64,000 nucleotides of DNA, from contig CAIRCN010000044.1 of assembly GCA_903877135.1 (NCBI GenBank), positions 41,774 through 105,773 on the forward strand, written 5' to 3'. The notes below the pieces were generated by a model. It made no database searches. It saw only the letters and a list, made by a program, of their open reading frames with translations, and was not told the DNA's origin. The translations under genes and the position numbers were made by a program. This document shows, piece after piece, positions 34,376 to 43,201 of this stretch. Each line of letters opens with the position of its first letter. Position 1 is the first letter of the stretch. This DNA is from an uncultured Opitutia bacterium (GTDB lineage Bacteria > Verrucomicrobiota > Verrucomicrobiia > Opitutales > Opitutaceae).

Positions 34376-36604
34376 TCAACCCGACTCGGTCCACTTGAAG
34401 ATCACCGTGGTTAGCGGCGGCAGCGTCACGGCCAGAGACTGGCTGTAGCCGTCGTGGGCGACGTCCTCAGTCTGGCGTCCGCCCTCGTTGCCGTGGCCGG
34501 TGCCGCCGTAAAACTGGCTGTTGGTGTTGATGACTTCGCGCCACGACCCGCGCCGCGGCACGCCGACCCGGTAGTCGCGCGGCGCACCCGACAAGTGGGC
34601 GACGACGGCAAACAGCGTCTTCTCGGACACGTCGGAACGCAGGTAGGCCACCACACTGGCGTCCGCATTCTGGCAGGAAATCCAGCGGAAACCCTGCGGG
34701 TTGAGTTCGTTGCGGCTGAGCACGGGTTCGGTGGTGTATAGCCGGTTCAGATCGCGCACGAGCATCCGCACCCCCTCGTGATCGTGATATTCACAGAGGT
34801 GCCAGTCGAGGCTGCCGTCGTGGTTCCATTCGTGCGATTGCGCGAACTCGCTGCCCATGAAGAGCAGTTTCTTCCCGGGATAGGCCCACATGTGCGCGTA
34901 GAGGGCGCGGAGGTTCGCCGCCTTCTCGGCGATGTGCCAGGCGCCCATCTTGAACAGCAGCGACGCCTTCCCGTGCACGACCTCGTCGTGCGAGAACACG
35001 GTGATGAAATTCTCCGCGTAATGGTAGAGCATGCCGAATGTCAGGTCGCTCTGGTGCCATTTGCGGTGAATCGGCTCCTTGGCAAAGTAGCGCAGGGTGT
35101 CGTGCATCCAGCCCATGTTCCATTTGTAGTCGAAACCGAGCCCGCCGTCGGCCGCGGGCTTCGTCACCCCGGGAAACGACGTGCTCTCCTCCGCGATCAT
35201 CACCGTGCCGGGATGGTAGTGGTGGACGAGGCCGTTCACCTGTTTGAGGAATTCGATCGCCTCGAGGTTCTCGCGGCCGCCGTGCTTGTTGGGAATCCAC
35301 TGCCCCTCCTTGCGCGAGTAATCGAGGTAGAGCATCGAGGCGACGGCGTCGACGCGCAGCCCGTCGATATGGTAACGCTCCATCCACGCGAGGGCGTTGG
35401 CGATAAGGAAGCAGCGCACCTCGTTGCGGCCGTAGTTGAAGATCAGCGTGCCCCAGTCCATGTGCGCGCCCAGCCGCGGGTCGGCATGCTCGTAAAGGTG
35501 CGTGCCGTCGAACTCCGCCAGCGCGAAGCTGTCGCGCGGAAAATGCGCCGGCACCCAGTCGAGGATCACGCCAATGCCGCTCTGATGCAGGTAATTCACC
35601 AGCCACGCAAAGTCCTCCGGCGTGCCGTAGCGGTGCGTCGGCGCGAAAAATCCCGTGACCTGGTAGCCCCACGAGCCGGTGAACGGATGCTCGGCCAGCG
35701 GCATGAACTCGATGTGGGTGAAACCCATCTCGCGCACGTATTCCGCCAGCAGCGGCGCGATCTCCCGGTAGCCGAGCGGCCGGCCGGCATCCTCCGGTTT
35801 GCGGCGCCACGAGCCGAGATGCACCTCGTAGATCGACATCGGCTGGTCGAGCAGGCCCGCCGCCGCGCGCCGCCGCTCCAGCCATGTAGCGTCGTTCCAT
35901 TCGAACTTGCCGGTGTCGTAGACGATCGAGGCGTTGTTGGGGGGCGCCTCGAAATAGGTGCCATACGGGTCCGTCTTCAGCCGCACATGGTCGTGCGCGT
36001 CGCGGATGGCAAATTTGTAGAGCTGCCCCTCCTCCATTCCGGGCACGAAGAGCTCCCAGACTCCGGATCCACCCAGCGGCCGCATCGGATGGTAGCGCCC
36101 GTCCCAGTGGTTGAAATTGCCGACGAGCGAAACCTGTTTCGCCATCGGAGCCCACACGGCAAACGACACCCCGGGCACGCCATCAGCCGTGCGCAGATGC
36201 GCGCCGAGCTTCTCGAACGCCCGGTGCTCGTTGCCCTCGTTAAACAGGTAAAGGTCCTGTTCGCTCAGCGTCGGCAGAAACGCATAGGGGTCGAAAATCT
36301 GCCGCATCTCGCCGGCCAGAGTCCCCGTGCGCAGCTGGTAGCGGAAAACCTCAGGGCGCTTCGGAATGAAAACTTCAAACAGGCCCTCGGACGCGATCGC
36401 CTTCATCGACCAGGCCTCTCCGGTAGCCGGGTCCACCACCGCGCAACTGGCCGCTGAGCGCACCAAGGCGCGGACGACCACGCCCTTGCTCCGCCCACGG
36501 GCGTGCGGGTGCATGCCCAGCACCGCATGGGGCGCCGGGTGTTTGGCTTGGAGCAGGGCGGCGATATCGGTTTTGGCAGTGAGCACGCGGACGGTTTTCC
36601 CCAC
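34376..36604 (-). CDS. glgB: 1,4-alpha-glucan branching enzyme
   Basis: GlgB introduces alpha-1,6 branches into glycogen. This 742-residue protein has an N-terminal extension with a second carbohydrate-binding region (about 1-120), a CBM48 domain (FAVWAPMAKQVSLVGNFNHWDGR) and a GH13 barrel. The GH13 regions are visible: ILDWVPAHFP, the nucleophile Asp in DGLRVDAVASMLY, the acid Glu in VMIAEESTSFPG, and the stabiliser Asp in VFSHDEVVHG. The family's usual length is about 730. It starts at a GTG and is not adjacent to other glg genes. Confidence 0.96.
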   Translation of the reverse strand: MGKTVRVLTAKTDIAALLQAKHPAPHAVLGMHPHARGRSKGVVVRALVRSAASCAVVDPATGEAWSMKAIASEGLFEVFIPKRPEVFRYQLRTGTLAGEMRQIFDPYAFLPTLSEQDLYLFNEGNEHRAFEKLGAHLRTADGVPGVSFAVWAPMAKQVSLVGNFNHWDGRYHPMRPLGGSGVWELFVPGMEEGQLYKFAIRDAHDHVRLKTDPYGTYFEAPPNNASIVYDTGKFEWNDATWLERRRAAAGLLDQPMSIYEVHLGSWRRKPEDAGRPLGYREIAPLLAEYVREMGFTHIEFMPLAEHPFTGSWGYQVTGFFAPTHRYGTPEDFAWLVNYLHQSGIGVILDWVPAHFPRDSFALAEFDGTHLYEHADPRLGAHMDWGTLIFNYGRNEVRCFLIANALAWMERYHIDGLRVDAVASMLYLDYSRKEGQWIPNKHGGRENLEAIEFLKQVNGLVHHYHPGTVMIAEESTSFPGVTKPAADGGLGFDYKWNMGWMHDTLRYFAKEPIHRKWHQSDLTFGMLYHYAENFITVFSHDEVVHGKASLLFKMGAWHIAEKAANLRALYAHMWAYPGKKLLFMGSEFAQSHEWNHDGSLDWHLCEYHDHEGVRMLVRDLNRLYTTEPVLSRNELNPQGFRWISCQNADASVVAYLRSDVSEKTLFAVVAHLSGAPRDYRVGVPRRGSWREVINTNSQFYGGTGHGNEGGRQTEDVAHDGYSQSLAVTLPPLTTVIFKWTESG

Positions 36605-36727
36605 GGTGTCCGACGCGAAGCCGCTGGTCTAGCTTCAAAACACCCCGGTGCGATTCATGAATCCATCCTACCCGGATCTTCCGTAGGGCTTGCTAGGCCG
36701 CACCGCGCCGCCTTTGCTGAGTTAACC

Positions 36728-38797
36728 GTGATTCGCCGTCTGCTCCTCCTTTTTCTGGGCACTGTGCCCCTCCTCGCCGCTTCGACGAAGCCGCCGGACT
36801 TCTCCGCCGACGTGCAGGATACGGACATGCGCACTCAGGAAACCGTGCTCACCGGCAACCCCCGCATCAACTACGGGACGACTTTGCTGACCGCCGACGA
36901 AATCCGCTACAACCGGCGCACGGGCACGGCCATCGCCCGTGGACATGCCCAACTGACTCTCGGTGCCCGGCGGCTGGTGGCCGATGTCATCACCTATCAC
37001 CAGACCGACGGCACCTACACGGTGGAAAATCTGCGAATGGGCGAATACCCGTTCTATGTCACAGGCACAAGCGCGGCTGGCAACAAGGACGGCCTAATGA
37101 TCCAGAACGCCGTGGCCTCGTGGCGCGAGCCCGGGCCTTTCATCCCGACACTGCAAGCCCAGCAACTCTTCTATTCCTCAACGCAGACCATGCGCGCCGA
37201 GCAGGCGAGCGTCGGCGTCGGCGATTGGCGAAGTTTCGCTTTGGGACGCTACCAGCAGGATCTCAAGGCCCCGGTCATCTCGTATATCTCCGGCACTGGC
37301 GGCTACCGCTCATCGCTTGGCGCCTATGCCGACATCGGCCTGCATATTCCCGTGACCGACGGCCTGAAGCTCGGGGGCGATCTGGGAATCTATACCAGCC
37401 GCGGCATCATGTTCGGCCCGTCGGGCAGCTACAAAAGTGTCGACGACGCTACGGACTACAGCGGCTATTTTCGCTCGGGCACCATCCGCGACCACGGCAA
37501 CCGTCTGCTCGACATCCTCGGCCAGCCGATTCCGAGCAGCCGAAGCTTTTTCTCGTGGCAGCACCAGCAGCAACTGACCGACGACCTCACCTTCAACGGC
37601 CAGTTCAATTACTGGAGCGACTCCGAGGTCCTGCGCGATTTCCGGTCCGACGAGTTTTTCAAGGTCCAGCAGCCCGACTCGTATCTCGAGTCGGTTTACC
37701 GGAGCAACAATTACTTCGTGTCGGCGTTCGCCCGGCTGCGGCCCAACACCTTCGAGGCCGTCCAGCAACGGTTGCCCGAACTCCGTTTCGACCTTCTCCC
37801 ACTGAACGTTGGCAATGGTTTCTACGAGCGGTTCAACAGCAGCCTCGCCGTGCTCCGCGACACACCGCCCGCCGGCGGGTCGACGCTCAACACCGACCGC
37901 CTCGACGCCTACTACGCCCTCACCCGGCCTTTCGCCCCGAGCGAATGGCTCAGTGTCACGCCCCTTGTCGGCGGCCGGGTGACCCATTACACCGACGCCA
38001 TCGGCGGACGCAGCACTTACACGCGGACCCTGGGTGAGCTCGGTTTTGACGCGGCGCTGCGGACGAGCGCGGTTTACGACTACAAGAACGAGCTGTGGCA
38101 GATCGACGGGCTGCGTCACCTCCTCACGCCGCGCCTCTCCTACCGCTACGTGCCCTCCGCCGAGCAGGGCGCGCGCTACATTCCGGAGATCGACACACGC
38201 GTTTTCTCCACCTACCTCCAGCCGCTCGGCCTCGGCGACCAGCGCAACATTGACGACCTCGCCCGCACCGACACCCTGCGCTTAGGCTTGGACAACACCG
38301 TGCAGACACGCGATCCGGTTTACGGTTCGCGGGATCTTTTCGTTTTCAATGTCGCCGCCGACTACCGGTTCGACCGCACGGCCGGCCAGCGCCCGCTCTC
38401 GGATATTTACACCGAGATGGCCGTGATGCCGGCCCGCTGGCTGCAGTTCGACGTTTACGAACACTTCACCCCGCAAACTTTCACGCTGCAGGAATTCAAC
38501 TCCGGCCTCACCCTGCATGACGGCGACGCGTGGTCGGTGCGTTTGTCCAGCAATTTCCTCCGCGATCAGTTGGAAGACTATCTGGCCGACTGGCGGTTCC
38601 GCGTGACCGAGGCTTGCGAGCTGGTGGCGCGGTTCCAATATGACTCCCGTCAGAACCGCTTCATCGAGCAAACCTACGGCGTGCGCCAGAACCTGTCGAA
38701 CACCTGGCGGGTGGAATACGCCATCACGCTCTATGGTGGACCGCGGCGCGAGAGCAGTTTCGGCTTCAACGTGCAGATCGAGGCCATCAGTTTTTAG
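36728..38797 (+). CDS. lptD: LPS-assembly outer-membrane protein LptD
   Basis: This protein of about 689 residues starts at a GTG with a signal peptide (IRRLLLLFLGTVPLLAAS). The N-terminal OstA-type beta-jellyroll (about 35-130) shows repeated strand pairs such as TLLTADEIRYNRRTGTAIAR and RLVADVITYHQTDGTYTVEN; the rest forms a large beta-barrel ending AITLYGGPRRESSFGFNVQI with a terminal phenylalanine. This is the architecture of LptD, which with LptE inserts LPS in the outer membrane. Overall similarity to enterobacterial LptD is low, as expected for this barrel. It heads an operon with rsmB, scpA, two small genes and trxA. Confidence 0.85.
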   Translation: MIRRLLLLFLGTVPLLAASTKPPDFSADVQDTDMRTQETVLTGNPRINYGTTLLTADEIRYNRRTGTAIARGHAQLTLGARRLVADVITYHQTDGTYTVENLRMGEYPFYVTGTSAAGNKDGLMIQNAVASWREPGPFIPTLQAQQLFYSSTQTMRAEQASVGVGDWRSFALGRYQQDLKAPVISYISGTGGYRSSLGAYADIGLHIPVTDGLKLGGDLGIYTSRGIMFGPSGSYKSVDDATDYSGYFRSGTIRDHGNRLLDILGQPIPSSRSFFSWQHQQQLTDDLTFNGQFNYWSDSEVLRDFRSDEFFKVQQPDSYLESVYRSNNYFVSAFARLRPNTFEAVQQRLPELRFDLLPLNVGNGFYERFNSSLAVLRDTPPAGGSTLNTDRLDAYYALTRPFAPSEWLSVTPLVGGRVTHYTDAIGGRSTYTRTLGELGFDAALRTSAVYDYKNELWQIDGLRHLLTPRLSYRYVPSAEQGARYIPEIDTRVFSTYLQPLGLGDQRNIDDLARTDTLRLGLDNTVQTRDPVYGSRDLFVFNVAADYRFDRTAGQRPLSDIYTEMAVMPARWLQFDVYEHFTPQTFTLQEFNSGLTLHDGDAWSVRLSSNFLRDQLEDYLADWRFRVTEACELVARFQYDSRQNRFIEQTYGVRQNLSNTWRVEYAITLYGGPRRESSFGFNVQIEAISF

Positions 38798-38805
38798 CCG
38801 GGTCC

Positions 38806-39990
38806 ATGAGCGTCGCCGGCAGCCAGCAGCGCACGTTTCTGCACCTGCTCGCCGCCCTGCGGCCGGAGTGGCGCCGCGACCAAAATCTCCCGGCACGCAT
38901 TCAAGCACTGCTCACACGTAATCGCTCTTTCGGCTCCCGTGACCGCCGACTTTACCGGGAACTAATCTACACGACACTGCGCTACCTGCCGTGGATCGAG
39001 CCGTGGCTCGACCGCGAACCCAGGCGCGCCGCCAAAATCGTTGCCTGGCTCGCCGCCAACACACCTGCGACGAGCCGGGTGCGCCTCGAACTCACCGGCG
39101 ACTGGCCACCGCTGCCGCCAGACTTGGCAATACGCGCCGCCTTTCTCGGCGAATCCGTCGAGGCCCTCTTGCCCGCTTGGTTTCGCGCGAATTGTCCGGA
39201 AGTTTTCACTTCGGCCGAACTCGAGGCCCAGCTGCGCCGCGCCCCGCTGTGGCTCCGGCTGCAGACCGACAACACGGCGAATGTGCTCGACGAATTCGTC
39301 CGCCGCGGTTGGCGCGCCGAGGTTTCGGCCACACTGGCCGGTGCGGTGCAGGTTTTCGGTGAACCCGACATCACCAAGTCTGACGCCTACCAACAAGGCG
39401 CCGTCGAGATTCAGGATCTCGGCTCTCAACTCGTCCTCGCCTCGGCCGGCATCGCGCCCGGCGGCCACTGGCTCGACGCCTGCGCCGGAGTCGGCGGCAA
39501 GACGCTCCAGCTCGCCCGCCTGCTCGGCCCCTCGGGAAGCGTCGATGCCCACGACGTGCGCGCCGCCGCGTTGCGCGAACTCGCCACCCGGGCACACCGA
39601 GCCCGGATCGTCAACGTCCGCATTCTCGTCGCCCCGCCCACTGAGACCTACGACGGCGTCTTGGTGGACGCCCCGTGCAGCGGCACCGGCACCTGGCGGC
39701 GTGCCCCGCACCTGAAATGGACAACGACGCCAGAAATCGTCGCCGCCAGTGCTGCGCGCCAATTGGAAATCCTCACGCAACTCGCCCCGCGAGTCCGCCC
39801 CGGAGGCCACCTCCTCTACGCCACTTGCTCGCTCAGCCACTGCGAAAACGCCGACGTCATCGCGCAGTTTCTCGCCACGCATCCCGCTTTCACGCCCGAT
39901 CCCGCCCACCCGCCACGCACCATCTTCCCCTCGCAGCACGACACCGACGGCTTTTTCGTCGCGGCGCTGCGACAAACCGTCAATCTGTAG
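38806..39990 (+). CDS. rsmB: 16S rRNA m5C967-type methyltransferase (RsmB/NSUN family)
   Basis: This 394-residue protein has an N-terminal NusB-like helical domain (about 1-140) and a C-terminal SAM-dependent methyltransferase. Motif I is LDACAGVGGKTLQLARLLG, motif IV VDAPCSGTGTWRRAPHLKW with the releasing cysteine, and motif VI ATCSLSHCEN with the catalytic cysteine, the arrangement of RNA m5C methyltransferases. Length and N-domain match RsmB, which modifies C967 of 16S rRNA; another RNA target is possible. It follows lptD by eight bases. Confidence 0.88.
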   Translation: MSVAGSQQRTFLHLLAALRPEWRRDQNLPARIQALLTRNRSFGSRDRRLYRELIYTTLRYLPWIEPWLDREPRRAAKIVAWLAANTPATSRVRLELTGDWPPLPPDLAIRAAFLGESVEALLPAWFRANCPEVFTSAELEAQLRRAPLWLRLQTDNTANVLDEFVRRGWRAEVSATLAGAVQVFGEPDITKSDAYQQGAVEIQDLGSQLVLASAGIAPGGHWLDACAGVGGKTLQLARLLGPSGSVDAHDVRAAALRELATRAHRARIVNVRILVAPPTETYDGVLVDAPCSGTGTWRRAPHLKWTTTPEIVAASAARQLEILTQLAPRVRPGGHLLYATCSLSHCENADVIAQFLATHPAFTPDPAHPPRTIFPSQHDTDGFFVAALRQTVNL

Positions 39991-40051
39991 CCGCCACGCG
40001 GCGGACTTTTCCCTTGCCGCGTCCTGAGCACTCCCAAGCATCGGCGTCAAC

Positions 40052-40825
40052 GTGCTGCCCGACTCCGACTATCGCATCAAACTTCAGGTCTTCGAAGGGC
40101 CGCTCGATTTGCTGCTGTTCCTCATTCGGAAGAACGAAATCGATATCTACGACATCCCGATCGAGTCGGTGACCCGGCAATATGTGGATGCCCTGCACGC
40201 GATGCAGCAGCTCGACCTCGACGTGGCCGGGGAGTTTTTCGTTATGGCCGCGACGTTGATGGAGATCAAAAGCCGGATGCTCCTGCCAAAGGGCCTGCAG
40301 GCGGTCGATCCCAACGCTGAGGACGATGGGATCGACCCGCGCTGGGACCTCGTGCACCAGTTGCTCCAGTATAAAAAGTTTAAGGAGGCGGCGGCCAAGC
40401 TCGGCGAGCTGGCCACCTTGCAGCAGGGCATGATGGAGCGCTATGTCTCGTCGCTGTCCGCGGACCGGCCGCTAAAGAGCGTTGACCGCATTGAACTCTG
40501 GAACGCGTTCAATTTAGTGCTGCGTCGGCTCGCCGAGAAACTCATGGTGGGCGAAATCCACGACGAGCAGGTGACCGTGGCCGACCAGATGGAATACCTG
40601 CTCGAACGCACCAAGACCGAAAAATCGTTCGTGTTTTCACAGCTCTTTCCGGGCAAAGTGACGCTGCGCCTGCTCGTGGCCACGTTTCTCGCGCTGCTCG
40701 AGCTCGCACGGCTCAAACGGCTGCGCCTCACACAGGACGAGGCGTTTTCCGACATCGTCTGCACAACCATGGAAGCGGAAATCCCGCTTGAAAGTCCGGC
40801 CAACCCCAGCACGGTGACCGCGTGA
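40052..40825 (+). CDS. scpA: Segregation and condensation protein ScpA
   Basis: This 257-residue protein starts at a GTG. It begins YRIKLQVFEGPLDLLLFLIRKNEIDIYDIPI, the classical ScpA/kleisin N-terminus, and continues MQQLDLDVAGEFFVMAATLMEIKSRMLLP. The C-terminal winged-helix region (KVTLRLLVATFLALLELARLKRL) is also present. As the kleisin, ScpA bridges the SMC heads and recruits ScpB. No scpB is nearby. The stop overlaps the start of the next small gene by GTGA, so they are translationally coupled. Confidence 0.94.
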   Translation: MLPDSDYRIKLQVFEGPLDLLLFLIRKNEIDIYDIPIESVTRQYVDALHAMQQLDLDVAGEFFVMAATLMEIKSRMLLPKGLQAVDPNAEDDGIDPRWDLVHQLLQYKKFKEAAAKLGELATLQQGMMERYVSSLSADRPLKSVDRIELWNAFNLVLRRLAEKLMVGEIHDEQVTVADQMEYLLERTKTEKSFVFSQLFPGKVTLRLLVATFLALLELARLKRLRLTQDEAFSDIVCTTMEAEIPLESPANPSTVTA

Positions 40826-41073
40826 GCAAAAAGAAGAAACCCTCCGCCAAGCGCGCCGCCCTGCTCGGGCTGGGCCTCGACAACGACGACGGCCACAAGC
40901 GCATCACAACTGGCGAGCAGTTTGCCATTCTCGGCGGCTCCGCGGAGACGCACGGACGGATGACCGAGACCGTGCTGAAAACCTTCGAGGAACTGAAGCA
41001 GCGCGGCAAACCCCTCCATCGCGTCGAGCCCGATGAGCTCGCCGAAATCCTGCACCGCTCCACCCCGCGTTGA
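40822..41073 (+). CDS. Small basic protein coupled to scpA, unknown function
   Basis: The gene starts at a GTG whose last bases overlap the scpA TGA. The product has 83 residues: a lysine-rich opening MSKKKKPSAKRAALLGLGL, a middle DDGHKRITTGEQFAILGGSA, and a helical end with MTETVLKTFEELKQRGKPLH. No signal peptide or membrane segment is visible. I do not recognise the family. Its tight coupling to scpA suggests cytosolic work with the SMC complex or simple operon membership; the sequence alone cannot decide. Confidence 0.6.
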   Translation: MSKKKKPSAKRAALLGLGLDNDDGHKRITTGEQFAILGGSAETHGRMTETVLKTFEELKQRGKPLHRVEPDELAEILHRSTPR

Positions 41074-41076
41074 CCG

Positions 41077-41232
41077 ATGCGCAATCCAGCCAAACTTTCC
41101 CGCCACCGGGCCGATTCCGCCTCTGAACCTGAAACGGGCGCGGCACTGATTCCCTCCTGGGCCGTGGGGGTCTGCGCCGTCGCCGCGCTTGCCTCTCTGA
41201 CTTTTAGTGTTCTGCTGTTCCTCAACCGATAA
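41077..41232 (+). CDS. Small single-membrane-helix protein
   Basis: A short open frame of 51 residues starts at the ATG at 41077, four bases after the previous stop, and ends six bases before trxA. The product is MRNPAKLSRHRADSAS followed by a polar stretch and one hydrophobic helix, SWAVGVCAVAALASLTFSVL, with a short LFLNR tail. Its position fits an operon gene exactly, and without it the 164-base gap would be the only large one in the run. Coding status is supported by spacing and by a coherent membrane segment only. Confidence 0.55.
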   Translation: MRNPAKLSRHRADSASEPETGAALIPSWAVGVCAVAALASLTFSVLLFLNR

Positions 41233-41237
41233 CTCTC

Positions 41238-41564
41238 ATGTCCGATAAAATCACCCATCTGACCACCGCAAATTTCAAAACTACCATCGAGTCCGCCAAG
41301 ACGGCGGTCCTTGTCGATTTCTGGGCGCCGTGGTGCGGTCCGTGCAAGGCCATCGCACCTATCCTCGACGAGTTGGCCACCGAGTTCGGCGGCAAGGTGA
41401 TGATCACTAAGGTCAACATCGACGAGAACGACACGATCGCCGCCGAGTATGGCATCCGGGCGATTCCGACCATGCTCCTGTTCAAAGGCGGCCAGGTCGT
41501 TGAGCAGCTCGTCGGCATGATGCCGAAGGCCGCGCTCAAGGCCAAGCTGACCGCACACATCTGA
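41238..41564 (+). CDS. trxA: Thioredoxin
   Basis: This 108-residue thioredoxin has the redox active site FWAPWCGPCK with Cys33 and Cys36, then IAPILDELATEFGGKVMITK, NIDENDTIAAEYGIRAIPTM with the cis-proline, and the terminal helix. Size and motifs are those of cytosolic TrxA, which reduces ribonucleotide reductase and other disulfides. It is the last gene of the lptD-rsmB-scpA run and converges with menA. Confidence 0.96.
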   Translation: MSDKITHLTTANFKTTIESAKTAVLVDFWAPWCGPCKAIAPILDELATEFGGKVMITKVNIDENDTIAAEYGIRAIPTMLLFKGGQVVEQLVGMMPKAALKAKLTAHI

Positions 41565-41583
41565 CGGCCAGGCCGCAACCCGC

Positions 41584-42456
41584 TCAGAGCACAAGGCCAG
41601 TGGCCAATAGAGCTGCATAGGCCGCGAGTAGTTTTCCCGTGTCGCCCAGCAAGGCGATGAGTTCCGCTGGCGCACCGCCTTCGCGCAGTCGCCGCACATG
41701 GGAACACGCCATGGGAATCAGCCCGAGCGGCAGCAGCACCCACGCACTGGAACCGCGCGCGAAAAACCACAGCGGCGTCAGCAGGGCGGTGGCGAGGGAG
41801 CTGCCGTGTTGCCAACGCGCAGCTTGGCGGCCGAAGCGCACGACCAGCGTGCGTTTGCCTGCCACCGCGTCGGTCTCCGCGTCGCGATAATTGTTCACGA
41901 CCAGAATATTTGCAACGAGCAGCCCGATGGGCACCGCGGCGACAATGGCGTCAGCACCCACGCGTCCGGCCTGGACAAAATAGGTCGTGCACACCGCCAC
42001 GAGTCCGAAGAACACAAAGACAAACAGGTCGCCCAAGCCGTGGTAGCCGAGCGGCCATGGTCCGCCCGTGTAAGCAATGCCGCAGACGATGCTGGTCACC
42101 CCCACGACCAGAAGCCAAGGCCCGCCCCACGGAAGTAGAGCCAGCCCGCAGGCAAAGGCCACCGCGAAGACACCCCGCATCACGGACCTCATCACCCCAG
42201 GGGCGATCAGTCCGGCAGCTACGGCCCTGCGCGGGCCGACGCGCGCCGCCGTGTCGGCCCCGTGCATGAAGTCGTAATAATCGTTGGCAAAGTTGGTGCC
42301 AATTTGCACCAGCAGCGAAAACGCGAGGCAGAGTCCGGCGGCCACGTGCACAAAGGCCCCGTCCCGCCAAGCCAGTGCCGAGCCTACCACGACCGGGGCT
42401 ATAGCCGCTGGCAGCGTGCGCGGACGGGCGGCGGAAATCCAGATGCTCCACCTCAT
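41584..42456 (-). CDS. menA: 1,4-dihydroxy-2-naphthoate prenyltransferase
   Basis: MenA attaches the polyprenyl tail to dihydroxynaphthoate in menaquinone synthesis. The protein has about 290 residues and eight to nine hydrophobic helices. The UbiA-superfamily aspartate motif NFANDYYDFMHGAD lies near residue 60, and the second aspartate-rich motif NNYRDAETDAVAGKRTL near 180. The opening IWISAARPRTLPAAIAPVVVG is typical of MenA. The ATG at 42456 is chosen over a GTG three codons upstream. Other men genes are not in the window. It indicates that the organism uses menaquinone. Confidence 0.92.
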   Translation of the reverse strand: MRWSIWISAARPRTLPAAIAPVVVGSALAWRDGAFVHVAAGLCLAFSLLVQIGTNFANDYYDFMHGADTAARVGPRRAVAAGLIAPGVMRSVMRGVFAVAFACGLALLPWGGPWLLVVGVTSIVCGIAYTGGPWPLGYHGLGDLFVFVFFGLVAVCTTYFVQAGRVGADAIVAAVPIGLLVANILVVNNYRDAETDAVAGKRTLVVRFGRQAARWQHGSSLATALLTPLWFFARGSSAWVLLPLGLIPMACSHVRRLREGGAPAELIALLGDTGKLLAAYAALLATGLVL

Positions 42457-42475
42457 GTGGGACACGGTGCGCGGC

Positions 42476-43156
42476 TTAACCGTCTGCTTTGACCTTCTTC
42501 GAGAAATGGACCAGCCGGCGCTTCGCCAGCAGGCTGATCAGAGCTGGGAGAAACACTAACCCCACCGCGCAATACACGGACTCACCGATGTTCTCCTGTA
42601 GCATATATCCGAAGGCCCCGATGAGCAGGGCATATAGCGAGAGAAACGCTGTGGGGCCAGGCAGCACTGTATTAATAGCCCAAGTTAGCACCACAGCAAA
42701 GAATGCCACTTCGATTCCGCACAGTCCGAGCGTGAGCCCAGTCAGATAGAAAATCGGCGGAAACATGGCAGCCTTTTTCTCAAATCGGAAAGATTGAATC
42801 AGCACGCCAACGAGCAGCACCGCAATCCGCGCCCATTGGACCATTGCGATATGCAATTCCGATGCGTCGCCTGGCGCCTGCATTGCGGGGTGAATATCCG
42901 CGATGCCCCCAATGATGGCCACTCCGCCGATCGAGGCGCGAAAGAAATCCACATAGTTTCTGAACTTAGTGAACTCCGTGCGAAAATAGATCGTGTGATC
43001 CCTAGAGCCGGCATCGAGATCCGGACGGTCACCTGGAAACCAACTGCGACCTTTGTTGCGACGACGCTTGAAAAACCTTACGCCTGCGCGCAGCCACTGG
43101 CGGGGCAGCCAGAGGAGGACAACAGCGACAGCAAACTGGGGCCAGAGGATGTTCAC
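42476..43156 (-). CDS. Integral membrane protein of unknown function
   Basis: This 226-residue protein starts at a GTG. It has an N-terminal hydrophobic segment (FAVAVVLLWLPRQWL), a polar region of about 50 residues with DLDAGSRDHTIYFRTEFTKF, and then about four further helices (ARIAVLLVGVLIQSF, LCGIEVAFFAVVLTWAI and others), ending in a basic tail. No family was recognised. It lies 19 bases upstream of menA on the same strand and may share its transcript. Confidence 0.6.
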   Translation of the reverse strand: MNILWPQFAVAVVLLWLPRQWLRAGVRFFKRRRNKGRSWFPGDRPDLDAGSRDHTIYFRTEFTKFRNYVDFFRASIGGVAIIGGIADIHPAMQAPGDASELHIAMVQWARIAVLLVGVLIQSFRFEKKAAMFPPIFYLTGLTLGLCGIEVAFFAVVLTWAINTVLPGPTAFLSLYALLIGAFGYMLQENIGESVYCAVGLVFLPALISLLAKRRLVHFSKKVKADG

Positions 43157-43201
43157 GCGAGAGGTTCAGCAACTGATAGCACTAGGAAACATCGCACAAG
43201 G

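Noticed and set aside
34778..36457. Long open frame opposite glgB
   Set aside because: It is the mirror of a certain glgB gene, has no domain, and arises from GC-rich third codon positions. The same holds for frames opposite the M16 genes at 48536-50227 and 51949-53898.
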